Source of the DNA: Knufia peltigerae
Taxonomy: Eukaryota; Ascomycota; Eurotiomycetes; Chaetothyriales; Trichomeriaceae
NCBI GenBank assembly: GCA_030247855.1
Contig: JAPDRN010000020.1
Coordinates: 1 to 64,000 of the forward strand
Direction: 5' to 3'
Length of the DNA: 64,000 nt
Numbering within the stretch: the first letter of the stretch is position 1; each line of letters opens with the position of its first letter. A program made the translations under genes and the position numbers. Positions 22,601 through 32,032 of the stretch are shown in pieces. A model generated the notes under the pieces. That model made no database searches and was not told where the DNA came from. It worked only from the letters and a program-made list of their open reading frames with translations.

Positions 22601-22820
22601 GCGATCAAGGAGTGACGAGTCGGGACGAAGAGGAGAGTCTAACTCAGCTTCCCGATCAAAGTCAACATCGAGCCGCAGATCGCGGGATGCTCAAACTCCC
22701 GAAGATGAAGATGGTCCTGAACATAGATCAGAGCAGCCACGAAGGAACTCTAACAAGCCGAAATCTGCTATGAAACAACCACGGCGGTCAAGAAGTGAGA
22801 GCTCTGTCCATTTTGAGTGA
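19635..22820 (+). CDS. Intronless 1061-aa SAP/HeH-like, RS-rich protein
   Basis: A single uninterrupted frame of 1061 codons. Residues 1-390 are helical with many hydrophobic residues and look globular. A SAP/HeH-like helix-extended-helix motif follows at about 420-455 (LDGLTIVQLQRILDDNDIEY, then KKRVLVNLV); such motifs bind DNA or chromatin. Residues about 470-650 are an acidic Ser/Asp-rich linker. About 665-830 is a second ordered block with aromatic residues (KIVGWNWIGQN, TIYWDDLG, WVHYFLYKTARQQ), and the tail is Arg/Ser-rich (RRSRSDESGRRG), a composition typical of nuclear speckle or chromatin proteins. I recognise no complete known family. Possible chromatin-associated role; confidence in the gene is high, in function low. 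Confidence 0.7.
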   Translation: MAHGVENSVVSSAARTLTKNPLRLIPHTANSIVTTVSCLLSLSNLLSSSSSSFRPNNELQLSLQGVLDLAEPLITQITPESDLQSILTERVVRSRVPNGEFGDSFDYLGLFLDSAETLALLGLGLSRSSSTKSRKPAKLNRTNSISTFSSSARPLSRSALLNTFTTSSYIYLTKFYSEKHLHLIPGLYISTSSVVRAVWDLYYSFGSTTQFEDTVSAVNRTTTEILVAFVRKNKVKGIDPKLYGQVNSEHFCAIRHIIKAVHHRIREITNGDQDSASITAFFQEVGELLLQLEQYSVRVAWESGAIRDLVFDRIRFVAHILGSFNIRTARIVLSHLYSVLASDDPAVLARFLLILNRVLDSHSDPTFVRDLRRELQYTPVCVNLSSQRVNAITSGRIETPSNKMGKSRQATPPADWERRPLDGLTIVQLQRILDDNDIEYNRKDKKRVLVNLVKKHCMSGRSKGKDKGKAKAFAHTDALIDETISENDSNMDSAGESGMPGAFQPDQTTNEASGESDDPIALTPTKKHRKEASNVGARDRGKASSKAEQVKKAAGRKEGSKRNRRAEDDGPDSASENNASESSDAETDSEDDETGPPSDTSSDNRRHIDGDDSDESADSEEESDDETNGGTTSGSDSSNDVIESIEQPRMRTLAQIDKAMGNKSSTSLLSGGKIVGWNWIGQNTRVCVEFKIGNVYTGRVKSGRHYDFEKSYETNIAVQTRFLAGKRTRGDARMIKPDIDPKRIGLGTIYWDDLGAKDPISVLHPSKVGEFPWTYIDAKIPGVSGTLKVARRFLPHLLQRPESWVHYFLYKTARQQERRFEQAFKKKKRSSAEVIEISDSEEEVTPRDTRTRRASSAQKRTPSARAHTYNQESDASSEPNGPGRSRKDTPVKRRSREATFDSGYDSPHDDRYLMSGANPAAKKHRSQRSRTSNSSDEDPTPSSNNSERRSKSRSRLSSRDMSTRDESLMEDEEDDQSHRGSRRREESGRRSRSDESGRRGESNSASRSKSTSSRRSRDAQTPEDEDGPEHRSEQPRRNSNKPKSAMKQPRRSRSESSVHFE

Positions 22821-23887
22821 ACAGACGACTTTTTGACTTGTATTCAATCCACAATACACAATGATAAGCACTCCTCCAGACAAAATTGGAGCGACCAGCG
22901 CATTGAACGAGGCCTAACATAATTTTCCCTAAGCTTGGGGACAGATTTATAGGCTCATAAACTCTTCGCTGTGAGACACAAGTACGCTAGGCCTAAATCC
23001 ACTAATAGCTATCAAGCTATCCTCAGGAGGCCTGCCTACACTACTCTTTACCCAGTAACGTAGGCTCTCCGCTCTGTCGTGGTATCGTGCGAGCCCAGAG
23101 CCAACGGTAGGTTATATTTCTCTCCGTCTTGTGCTGGACGGGCAGGTAATCACTGTGTTGCAGTGGGGTTTGAGAAAGAGAGGAGCCATAAGCACCATTG
23201 TAGATCGAAGAGGCCAAGAAGACCGCATGCCAGGGACTCAAGATGCATGGCGAAAATTACATATCCCCGGATCGATAATCCTGCCTCACGAATGACTCGA
23301 GTCTTGTTCAACATAGCACAGTAAGCCAATTTGGTTCCTGTATCACATCTAATCGACGTATGCATGACCAATTAATCGTTGGGGCTCGGAAAGCCAACTA
23401 GTGATGGCCGTCGTGACGACTTGCGAACAAACGCATGCGGCTCACCCACTGATCTGGAAAGGCCCGCCACGCCCGGGTCAGCTAGAATTGCTTGCAGAAA
23501 TCTCGAAGATTCATTATCAGCTCCCGGAGAAACAATATTTTCAAAAACAACATTCCAAGAGATCTGAGCGCCACTCGCTGAACATGCATACTATGCAGTA
23601 CTTCTGGGAGATCCATTATCGGCTTCTGGAGGAACAATATTTTCAGATCTGAGCGCCACTCGCTGAACACGCATACTATGCAGTACCTCCTATCTTGTCA
23701 AGATTTCCCGGTAAAGAGTGCCTAGACAAGTTTCCATAAGATGGTATTGGTTCACTCAACAGGCATTAAAAGGTAGTTAGTTGCTGACCTAAAGATCAAG
23801 AAATTCTCACGTCAATTTAAAATACTCCCAGATGATATAATTAATATTTACTAGTCCATATTCAGCGTTAGTTGTTCTGAAATGTCA
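22821..23887. other. Gene-free gap with an internal duplication
   Basis: About 1.07 kb with only shadow-length ORFs. It contains the direct duplication described separately (23507-23690). The right part reaches the stop codon of the minus-strand coiled-coil gene. Confidence 0.55.
23507..23690. repeat. Direct duplication of about 90 bp
   Basis: Two tandem copies, 23507-23603 and 23609-23690, share long near-identical blocks, including GAAACAATATTTTC/GGAACAATATTTTC and the stretch from GATCTGAGCGCCACTCGCTG to ATGCAGTAC. The left copy has about 15 extra bases after the AATATTTTC block. The ORFs that run through this segment are explained by the duplication and are not called. Confidence 0.85.
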
Positions 23888-24620
23888 TCATGTGCACGCC
23901 TTCGGAGAGCCTTGACCAGTGTAGTCGTGTAGATGATAGGGCGAGTATTCGGCTACTATCTCAGAATGTTTGGTGGCATCGGCAAAGGTCTTCGCTGCCT
24001 TCTCAAACAATTCAATCTTTCGACGACACTTGAGAAGCGCAATTCCCTGGATTCTGTTCAACTTCCCTAACTTAGTACACCACCGTTTGAAAGATTCCGC
24101 TTGCTGCTGAGCCTGGCTCAGTTCACGGTCCAGTTGAGAAGAGCGCTCCATCATATTGCTGGTGGACTCCCGCGCTCGGTGCATGCTAGTTTGAATAGAC
24201 TCGTTTTCTCTTTCGAGAATCAAGATTCGTCTTTTCAACTGGTCTATTTGCTGAATCTGTTGGCCAATCTGCGCCACTTTCGGAAGACCGTAGCTATCGG
24301 GCCCCTCACTCGCCACGGCTTGAATAGCTCCGCCAATGAAGGCGTACAATTCTCGATATGCTTTCAAGGAGTGTTTACTCAAATGCTTGGTAAATAGATA
24401 CTGGGCTTTAGTGTCAACAACCCATCGGTAGCGGTCGACTGGACTAGTGATCAGCTTCACATTCCTAGGTTCGACTTTGATCTTAAGGCTCTCAACTGCG
24501 TAGGTCAGTATATGTGCGTCTCACACGTTCGCACAACTCACAGATATGATCAGCGAGCCTACGGCGACATCGTGACCGCCATATTGCCCGTTCCTCGTTG
24601 CTTCGCTTCTGCTGAGTCAT
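23888..24620 (-). CDS. Coiled-coil hypothetical protein, 228 aa
   Basis: Exon 1 (24542-24620) begins MTQQKRSNEERAIWRSR and is joined in phase to exon 2 (23888-24495) across a 46-bp intron (GTGAGT donor, CTACGCAG acceptor). The N-terminus is basic (RSRCRRRL). The middle has a long heptad-like helix, LKRRILILERENESIQTSMH then MMERSSQLDRELSQAQQQAE, predicted to form a coiled coil. No further domain is recognised. The alternative start 24728 would add a less convincing N-terminus. Function unknown. Confidence 0.55.
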
Positions 24621-25913
24621 TGTTAGGATATTTACACCGGTCTCGGTGCTGTTGGCACTGCGGGCCTTTTTCAAGCTTGTAAGATAAAGCCTGGGTCTGA
24701 AAATGCCCAGGCTCCGGAATCTGATCATGGATCTCGATTTTTACGCTTTGCCTGGCATGTGGGAATCGAAATCCATCATCTATTGATAGAATTTGAGAAT
24801 GACTTGTAGCCGCGTCCATGGACTTTCAAAGCAGGCTCAATAGGCCTTTACAATCTGAATATTTGCCAGCAAATTCACTTTTGATGCATGTCAAAAAGAT
24901 ACAAGGGATAGAATTAATTTACGAGCTTATCGTCGCCATCTGGATAGCCATCTTTACAGTACAGGCGATAGTGTCCTCCTCCTCAGCCAAGTTAGAAGGA
25001 TCATGTTCACGTCCAGCTAATAGACTCCTATATATTCAGGGGATTATTTCGAGGAAGCGCGATCAAGCAAGCCCTGAGGTCGTATCGCGCCAGTGCATTA
25101 GATACCGCTCAGAAGAGAAGTCGGGATATGACGACAGACATTATTGAGCGTTCTATGCTCAAAGACGACTTTGAAGAGGTGAGGCACACACGAGCAAGCA
25201 AGTCGCGAATCTCGGAGGGCGCTAGTGCTCGGCCAAATGCTCCCTGAGACGAGATTCAATTTGAGGCGGAAGAGCTCGAGACGTTCCCACGATTCTGATT
25301 CAGGTCCGGAGCGTCATACTCACTTGCGATCTAAGAGTGAGTAAACGTCGGGGTCTACGATTCGACATTATATCCCGCGACTAATCTGAGAACCGAGGCT
25401 GCCCGAGGAATGGATATACTGTACGGAGGAAGAGAGGGGGCCCGCAAGACGACTCGTCTCCATGGGGAAGCCATCGAGCGTTCGAGGGCTCGAAGAAAAG
25501 GCTTAGACTCTTCGCAACAAAGAGAAGTCATGAGGAGGGGGTTATTCAGGAGACATGAGTATTCGGATTCTGACTTGCAAGCGGATCACCACCATAGAGG
25601 TTTATGACTAAGGCGTTCGAGCTCTAGATAGGCTGTTTAGAAAATGAGTCTCCAGGTAGTGACGAGCTTGGTCCATGATTCTCCGTCGTTTCCTTTCATT
25701 CTTGAGTTGAACCGTGTTGAAAACGATCTGTCCCAAAAATCCGATTATCTGAACGCTAGAATCTCAATTCTTCCACAAGAAACTGGATGCTGTCGATAGC
25801 CTAGCGGAACTTTCCTGCAAAGAATGCCGATTTGCTCTTTCCAAAAAGCGTGAGACAGTAAATGTTGCGGACACGCTTTTGGGATCTTGCCAGGTAAGGC
25901 TGGTGAGATGATT
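24621..25913. other. Gene-poor stretch
   Basis: About 1.3 kb between the coiled-coil gene and the ankyrin gene. It includes the probable coding remnant at 25040-25607. Short ORFs at 24559-24819 (-), 24818-25147 (+) and 25745-25933 (-) lack coherent protein features. Confidence 0.45.
25040..25607 (+). pseudogene. Possible decayed Arg/Ser-rich coding remnant
   Basis: Several consecutive plus-strand pieces in different frames read like one Arg/Ser/Glu-rich protein: RSYRASALDTAQKRSRDM, then LRRKSSRRSHDSDSGPERHT, then AIERSRARRKGLDSSQQRE and RRHEYSDSDL. Stops and frame changes separate them, and no clear set of donor/acceptor pairs restores a single frame. This could be a broken SR-like gene or a heavily spliced one; it could also be a chance purine-rich tract. 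Confidence 0.3.
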
Positions 25914-26626
25914 TCACAGTAATAAGCCGCCATTCAGGGGAAGAAGCCCGAGAGTGTCTGCGATGTTAGGGTCCGCGCCATTTCGAAGTAAGAGTCGAAT
26001 AATTCGTTTACTTTTCTGGTGTGCAGCCTCGTGCAGAGGAGTGCCTAGTCCTAGATGTTTGAAATGGTAGAAGGAAGGAAGGTGGGTTTGAAACATGAGT
26101 TGGTTGACGAGGGCACCCGCATGAATGAGGTATTGAATGATATTGTCTGGTCGATCATAGCGTACGGCATAGTGAAGTGGTTGTCCATAACTCGTCGAAG
26201 CACCAAATTCCATGAGAATTTCAATGACTTTTAGAGAAGCTTCCTGGGCAGCGATTGACAGAGGGGTTATGTCGAACCTGCAGCGCGCATTAGGATCAGC
26301 TCCTCTTTGAAGCAACCACTTGGTCAACGAAGGATCCGAAATCGCGACCCTGTGCCTAGTCAGTATCTATGTGATGATGGGGAGTATTTTGATCGGTCTT
26401 ACGCCAAAGGTGGAGGATAGTCGTCCCTCAGAGGTTCGTTAAGTTCATAACCGTCGTCGAGAAAAAGCTCGAGGATGCTATAGGATTTCTGCTCAACGGC
26501 ATTCACAAATTCGTGCTTTGTAGGTTTGATGCCCTGGTTCAAGAGATCGATAATTGCGAATAGATCTTCGTTCTTGACTGCAGTTTCCATTACTTCGGCT
26601 GAGCTGAAACTTCCATATGATGGCAT
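25914..26626 (-). CDS. Ankyrin-repeat protein, 219 aa
   Basis: Exon 1 (26403-26626) and exon 2 (25914-26349) are joined in phase by a 53-bp intron (GTAAGA donor, GCACAG acceptor). At least four ankyrin-type repeats are visible: LTKWLLQRGADPNAR, TPLSIAAQEASLKVIEILM, QPLHYAVRYDRPDNIIQYLI and TPLHEAAHQKSKRIIRLLL followed by RNGADPN. Ankyrin repeats mediate protein-protein contacts; the partner is unknown. The last residues may be misassigned if another short intron lies near 25930, where an alternative frame stays open. Confidence 0.75.
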
Positions 26627-27073
26627 CTCGAAGGGGAACTAGGAATGTTTGTGTACTGTTGGTAGTGGGACGGGCCTTTTGAGGGGGAAACAAACGACGC
26701 TAATGCGACCGGAACGTGACTTGTGCAGCGCTGTTTGCGAATCTTGTTTCGGTGCGTTCTTACCCAGCTACAGAGCGCCCATCGATAGACCTCAGAAGCT
26801 ACTACGCTGAAGTGAACAACAATTCCAAAAGTTTAAGCAGTTCGGCTTAACTCTACTTATGAACTTTTAATCTTGTATCTCTAATTACTGCCACCACCTG
26901 GCCATAACAATAAACACGCACGGTTCATCAGGGCGTTTTTCCCCGCTTCTGATCGTCTGGTTTGACGTCCCTAGAAGCAGTTACAAGAAGCGACCAGTGA
27001 AGACTCTCTCAAGCGATGTTCTTTCTCACGATCTATCCACAAAGTTCTCTCCGGGCACTTTCTGGCCTGAAGA
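26627..27073. other. Gene-free gap
   Basis: About 450 bp between two minus-strand genes. The left side is the upstream region of the ankyrin gene, the right side the 3' region of the next gene. No other feature seen. Confidence 0.5.
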
Positions 27074-27922
27074 CTAAGGATCGGTGTACAACATGTACCT
27101 CTGGCAGACAAGTATCTTTCGTCCATTGGTTTCTGCAGTCTTCCATTCTTCTGCCTGAATCATAACCTTTCTCTCATCTATTGTCACGATCCTCGCACCG
27201 GTGTCACTCTTTGTCGATTTGACATATCGAAGCTGTGGTTTCGACTCTTTCTGTCCATCCTTTTCCTTGGCTGGACGGCGGTTTGGAGTGTCGCCGGAAG
27301 ACTTCTGCTGGTCGGAGGACTGCTCTCTTGGAAATATTGGATTTGATGAAGGTACTGTTGTCGAGCCGACTCGCTCTGCGTCGGCTGAGGGAGGTCTTTT
27401 CACTCGCATAGCAATTTTGTCTTCCACGTACAAAATTGCACCGCTGGTAGCCATGCCGTCCACAAAAGCAGTCCCATGTTCATCGCGTCGCGGCTCGCCT
27501 GGAGCCTTTACCTCATAATCTTGGATTGGAAACTCAACCTTAAACTTCCGGAGGCATCTTTCGATAAAGGCTTTCTTGTCAGGCAAAGGATTTTTGCCAT
27601 GGAATTTTGCGATTACCAGGCAGACATTATAGTGTGAGAAGTATTCTTTTTTGGAATTATACTGCGCTGCAAATTCTCGCATCTTGCTGATGAGGTTTTT
27701 GTCGCCTGCCTGGGGGTCCGTGAAATTAGTCCCCGGGTGCGGGGGGATATGGGCCGATACGGTTGCCTCGGGTGACACTAGGAATATGCCAAAGCATGAA
27801 TTTAAGGCCACTGTAAGAAGATAACGTTTGCCCTCACTGAACAGGAGGAATGCCACTTCATTCATACCAAAGGTCTGAGTGAGCGGAGAATTTTTTATGC
27901 TGTTGTAAGTCGGCACCGCCAT
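27074..27922 (-). CDS. Fungal hypothetical protein, 282 aa
   Basis: The frame opens at a TTG (27937), but the first ATG is at 27922 (MAVPTYNSIKN). The N-terminal domain has beta-like segments (MNEVAFLLFSEGKRYLLTVA, NSCFGIFLVSPEATVSAHIP), an ISKMREFAAQYNSKKEYF helix and an HGTAFVDGMATSGAILYVED block. The SCFG...AHIPP layout is distantly reminiscent of a CheD-type fold, but that is only an impression. The C-terminal third is a charged linker (KEKDGQKESK) ending in beta-like strands. Catalytic residues cannot be claimed. Function unknown. Confidence 0.55.
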   Translation of the reverse strand: MAVPTYNSIKNSPLTQTFGMNEVAFLLFSEGKRYLLTVALNSCFGIFLVSPEATVSAHIPPHPGTNFTDPQAGDKNLISKMREFAAQYNSKKEYFSHYNVCLVIAKFHGKNPLPDKKAFIERCLRKFKVEFPIQDYEVKAPGEPRRDEHGTAFVDGMATSGAILYVEDKIAMRVKRPPSADAERVGSTTVPSSNPIFPREQSSDQQKSSGDTPNRRPAKEKDGQKESKPQLRYVKSTKSDTGARIVTIDERKVMIQAEEWKTAETNGRKILVCQRYMLYTDP

Positions 27923-29174
27923 AGTTGTAGGAGACAAATGTTTCTATGTAGTTGCCAGATGAAAGTTCAGTCACTTTGGAGAGGACTTAAACTGTGCGTA
28001 TCCCTACATAGTTGAATTTCTCATCAGGGATTAGGAGAGGTATTTATATTTCGCTATCCCTAATGGTAGTGACTATTATTCGCATAGATCACATTGAATA
28101 CTCACTATGAAAAGTGTCGCTTCCATTAATGATATCGTTATTGGTCGTTAATTTACTTTGGTGGTGGAATCATAATTTTGCTCGGTAAGCCTGAACAAGG
28201 TGCCAGACGAGCAGAATGTTTGAGGCCTGGCGGAGTGAAGTCCATGCTCAGGAAGACGAACTAGTGAACGGCTCGTGAAGAACACATGTGTGCTCTTCTC
28301 GTTTGGGTGTAAACTCAATCACTGGGAATGAGAGGGCACGACACGGTCGATAGTCAGGAAAAGTGATTTCGATCTAGGCGGTTCCGATCTACAGGATGTA
28401 AAGACGAATGGGAGCTTGACGTCTCTTAGATGTGTTACTACACCACTGTGTGTGCTTCCAGGACATTAGTTACACCACTGTGTGTGCTTCCAGGACCTAA
28501 ATAACACCAGTGTGTGTGACTACGTTGTGTTGGCGTGAGCGCAAATGCAACGCTACCCTGATTACAGCACACCTGTTGTACAGTACGCTACTCCGTACTG
28601 GAGCTGGAAGATGCCAATGAAAGAGGGCCGGTAGCGCTACTCGAACCTAATCCTATTGGTCTAACCATATATAGAGCGGTTGCACGATTGTGTGCTTCAA
28701 ATCCTTCCCGGGATTATTTCCAGTTCTGTAATGGGTCAGCTGAACCAATTGTGCGCCCTGAAACCATGTCTCGATGGGTTGTACCTTGGTGAAAGCATTT
28801 CCCATGAAGTTATCGCCACTTCGTCGTTCTCTTTAGGTCGCTATTAACAAGGTGATCTACGGCTCAATCGGGGTACAGAATTTCAGAAACTTGAAGATAG
28901 GATGGAATATACGGAGGAATTCTACCCTTATTCGGTATATAGCTTGTCAAGTAACAGATGTGTATCGTTTGTGTGATTATGCAAGTTGCAAAGCAAGGCG
29001 TCACAGTTCAAGAACCGCTTGGACCTTAAGAGGCGCCGAGGTTGGTGATGCGACCCCTGCGACTTGCGGTATGGTGTTCGAAGGTGACGTTGCTCGTGTT
29101 GATAGATTCGAGTCTCCTGTAAGGTTAGTAACTGTTCAGCGAGTGCTATTGTGGTGGATATACTCCGTACCTTC
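27923..29174. other. Gene-free stretch with a short repeat
   Basis: About 1.25 kb. It includes the 32-bp repeat at 28439-28525 and two copies of TACTCCGTA (28589-28597, 29161-29169). The 108-codon ORF 28852-29178 starts at GTG and has no recognisable composition. Confidence 0.5.
28439..28525. repeat. 32-bp tandem repeat, three copies
   Basis: Copies start at 28439, 28471 and 28503 with an exact 32-bp period. The shared part is TACACCACTGTGTGTGCTTC followed by CAGGAC; the third copy is diverged. It lies in the gene-free stretch right of the 282-aa gene. Confidence 0.85.
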
Positions 29175-29396
29175 CTAAGGACCGGGATTTACTATAACGA
29201 GTCCCTGTTTAATGGCCGTCTTCTGGGTAGATCCTTTACCACCGCACTTTGTACACACATATGCCCCAACTCGGCCTGTTCCGTTACACTCAGAGCATTT
29301 ACCCATCGGGAAGAGAAGTGGTGTGCCTTGGACAACTAAAAGATGATCTGCGGTGAGCGCGCTTCCGGGGATGTGAACGAAGCAAGACGCGCTCAT
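29175..29396 (-). CDS. Small DnaJ-type CxxCxGxG zinc protein, 73 aa
   Basis: I chose the ATG at 29396 (MSASCFVHIPGSALTADHLL). Two CxxCxGxG motifs, CSECNGTG and CTKCGGKG, are spaced as in one zinc site of the DnaJ cysteine-rich domain. The protein has no J-domain, so it is not a full chaperone. Small proteins of this type may fold other proteins or act as zinc-ribbon adaptors. It could be an unrelated orphan; the paired motif makes chance unlikely. It reads toward the gene-free stretch on its left. Confidence 0.5.
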   Translation of the reverse strand: MSASCFVHIPGSALTADHLLVVQGTPLLFPMGKCSECNGTGRVGAYVCTKCGGKGSTQKTAIKQGLVIVNPGP

Positions 29397-29588
29397 AACT
29401 TTAGACCGGAAATGGAAGACTTTATACAAGGCAGGACCCTAGTCGAGCGGCAAGAAATGGCTCCTAATTGGTGACATTTCAACCAATTACGCACTGTTAC
29501 GTGGGGTTTGGCACCCAAAGTCTTCATTTCTAAATTGCGGGCAATTCTGAAGACTCCAGCCTTTATACGGAGTAGATTTATCATAATC

Positions 29589-30811
29589 ATGGTCGACTCA
29601 ATAGAACCACCAAGTCAGAGGAGGGAGGTGGTTCGGTGCCAGACTTGTTGCCGCAGCTTCGACACTGCCCAAATGTTGAACAATCATGTCATGTCTTTCC
29701 AGGTATGAAGGCAGGACTTTGATTGTGGCGATTCTGATATGACGCAGCTCGAGGCGCAGAGACTCATCGCTAGACTCCTCGAAATCCAAGCACACCTAGC
29801 ACCGCTTGGTAAGTCAAGTACCGCTAGTGATTTCCATGAGCTGTACTCACATTTGGGAAGAATCCCTAGAAGAAAGCTCAGAAAGTGATTCCAAGGATGA
29901 TACTGAGGATGATGAAGAGGGGTCCGACGGCAGCAGCTCTGATGAGGCAATGGATACCACGGCGAAAGGTGGTTCCAGCGCGCAAAGGAGCACGAAGCGA
30001 ACAGGATACTGCTGCCCATACCCCCGTTGTAGTAGTAAAACGAAATTCAAGAGGAAGACAGCTGTCGAGAGGCATTTCGAGATACGTATGTTCTATGAAT
30101 TCCCTCATAAGAATTGTTTCCTTATTGATGCAGATTTTAAGTGTTACGAGATCTGTATCTACTGTCGAAAATCTTTCAAGACCCTTCGAATGTATCTAAG
30201 GCACAGATGTGATATGGATAGGATGTGTGATGACCTCTCAAAAACTATGCAACAGAAACGGCGACAAGCAGAACTGCGCCGCACATCCAGATCCGAATTG
30301 GATACGATGATGATGAAAAAGTCAGAAGGCTCTGGTCAGATTGAAAGGAACTCTAGGAAACGAAGGCTGAACGCCCAACGTGAGAGATCATTGGATCCGG
30401 CCTCGACAACGCACTTGACAAATTCAGGTGTAGCTGAGGATCTCCAGGCTCACGGTAAACAGTCCATTTCCTCCTTCCGATCTATACTCATCATGAATAG
30501 ACCCGAAAAGCAATGTCACCAACTCACAACAACTTGCAGAATTCCCAATGTCTGTTAATGGGTTGTCGACCCAAGCACGCAGCCTCCACGATGGCCAATA
30601 CCAGTATCAACTTTCTCACGGCGCCTGCAGATATCCCCATTCCAGTCTCGGACATATGGCCGCCCCTATCTTTATGGATTATACCATACCACCGTCTTAT
30701 CAAAACCAAGTACAGATATTTCCCATGACTTCAAGCAGTGGAAGCCAGGAACCTCAAGCTTTTGGGCAACATAATGTTGACCCTGAAAACATGTTGCCCA
30801 GTCCATTCTGA
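29589..30811 (+). CDS. C2H2-type zinc-finger protein, five exons, 327 aa
   Basis: Exons 29589-29702, 29748-29808, 29870-30085, 30134-30454 and 30540-30811 join in phase. The first 45-bp intron (CAG/GTATGA donor, GACGCAG acceptor) removes an in-frame TGA (29706-29708). Zinc-binding elements: CQTCCRSFDTAQMLNNH near residue 20; CPYPRC...RHFEIH; CIYCRKSFKTLRMYLRHRC. A Glu/Asp/Ser-rich linker (SESDSKDDTEDDEEGSD) and a basic KKSEG...RKRRLN region follow, then a Gln/Pro/Tyr-rich tail. This suits a DNA-binding transcription factor; fingers are atypical, so target and binding are unknown. Intron C (30455-30539) has a GTAAAC donor. Confidence 0.62.
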
Positions 30812-30863
30812 GAGAGTGTAGGGAGGCTTAATGATCACTAGGGGATAGATTCGTGAGGATATC

Positions 30864-31761
30864 TCATCTATCAATCTCGCCGTATTCTTTCATATACGCC
30901 ACGTTAATTCCAAACCTGCCGTTCTCCATTTGAGCAATTTTGTCCTGGATCTCTCGAGACTTCGGTAGCCTCATTGGGTTCCAGTGCTTAACCTTTTCTT
31001 CGGTTCCAAACGCAAACGTAATTCCGGTGCCTTGTGATACCTCAAAAGCCGTCCGAGAATCCAGAAGGGCACTATAACCATGGTTAAATCATAGTCCCTA
31101 GATAGATGCAGAGGACCTACAATCCACCACTCTTGAAATCAACCGTCATTGATTTGAGCTCCAGTTCATCAATACGAGCACGAGGAACCCGTAAGAGCGA
31201 GTTTTCTGCAACCACAGTATCCAGCCAATATTTATGTGAACCTACCCAGTAGGTAACTTTTGACTCTTTCGTCCAAAGCTGGACAAGAAGGATTTCAGCC
31301 TTTAATTCGTTTGGATCGCTCCAGAAGGTATAATCCCCCAGGGTAGGGCCGATGGATCTGTAAAGACCCAAAATGGGTCGCTCGAAGAAGGACTCAAGGA
31401 TTAATCGAATATGCTATAGCACTTAGTTTAGAACGGCATATTAACACAAGTCTGTCCTCACCAAATTGTCAAAAACATTGATTTTGAAAAAATCCCAGCC
31501 ATGCACTGATGCCAAAGGAACGTTCTCTTGATTCATCTTGTCGATATTGGCTCCTACGCATGAGTCCTGCTGTACGAAGAACCCATCCTTCAATATAACC
31601 TGCAGCGAGCCTTCCAAAGAGAGATTCATCGGTGGAATTGGAAAATCTAGATGTGCATAAAAAAGGCCAGGCTGACGTTCGGTGTTCAACGCTGCCTGCT
31701 GCCTGCTGCCTCCAACCGTCCAAGGAGGGGGCGTCACGCCAGAATCTGATCTGCTGCTCAC
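30864..31761 (-). CDS. Hypothetical protein, up to 266 aa, three exons
   Basis: Exons 31462-31761, 31121-31413 and 30864-31071 join in phase; the introns (31414-31461 and 31072-31120) have GTGAGG and GTAGGT donors and CTATAG/TTATAG acceptors. The frame at the 5' end starts at GTG, with no ATG before 31629 (MNLSLEG), so an upstream exon or the true start is unresolved. Typical segments are GLFYAHLDFPIPPMNLSLEG, KEAEIL-type beta strands and KHWNPMRLPKSREIQDKIAQ. No family recognised. The pattern of conserved-looking aromatic residues argues for a real gene. Confidence 0.6.
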
Positions 31762-31830
31762 GTGACGAGAGTCTAGGACAGAGTTCTTGACCTAGTAGTG
31801 TACTGAGTACACCTCACCTATTCTCTAAAT

Positions 31831-32032
31831 CTCACACTTGTGTGCATACCAACTAGCCCAGAAAGGCCTAACACTCACACTTGTGTGCAAATCTACTTGC
31901 CTGAAAGGGTCCGACTCTCACCCTTGTGTGCATACCGACTAGCTCAGAAAGGCCTAACACTCACACTTGTGTGCAAATCTACTTGCCTGAAAGGGTCCGA
32001 CTCTCACACTTGTGTACATACCTGCACGGAAG
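31831..32032. repeat. 43-bp alternating tandem repeat (86-bp higher-order unit)
   Basis: The word CTCACACTTGTGTG (or a one-base variant) starts at 31831, 31874, 31916, 31960 and 32003, a spacing of 42-44 bp. Two types of unit alternate: one continues CATACC...CTAG...CAGAAAGGCCTAACA and the other CAAATCTACTTGCCTGAAAG followed by GGTCCGA. The higher-order period is therefore about 86 bp. It lies between divergent genes (30864-31761, - and 32289-33494, +). Confidence 0.93.

Noticed and set aside
29706..29708. In-frame TGA interpreted as a nonsense mutation in the C2H2 gene
   Set aside because: A 45-bp GT-AG intron with good donor, branch and acceptor removes it in phase, which is simpler.
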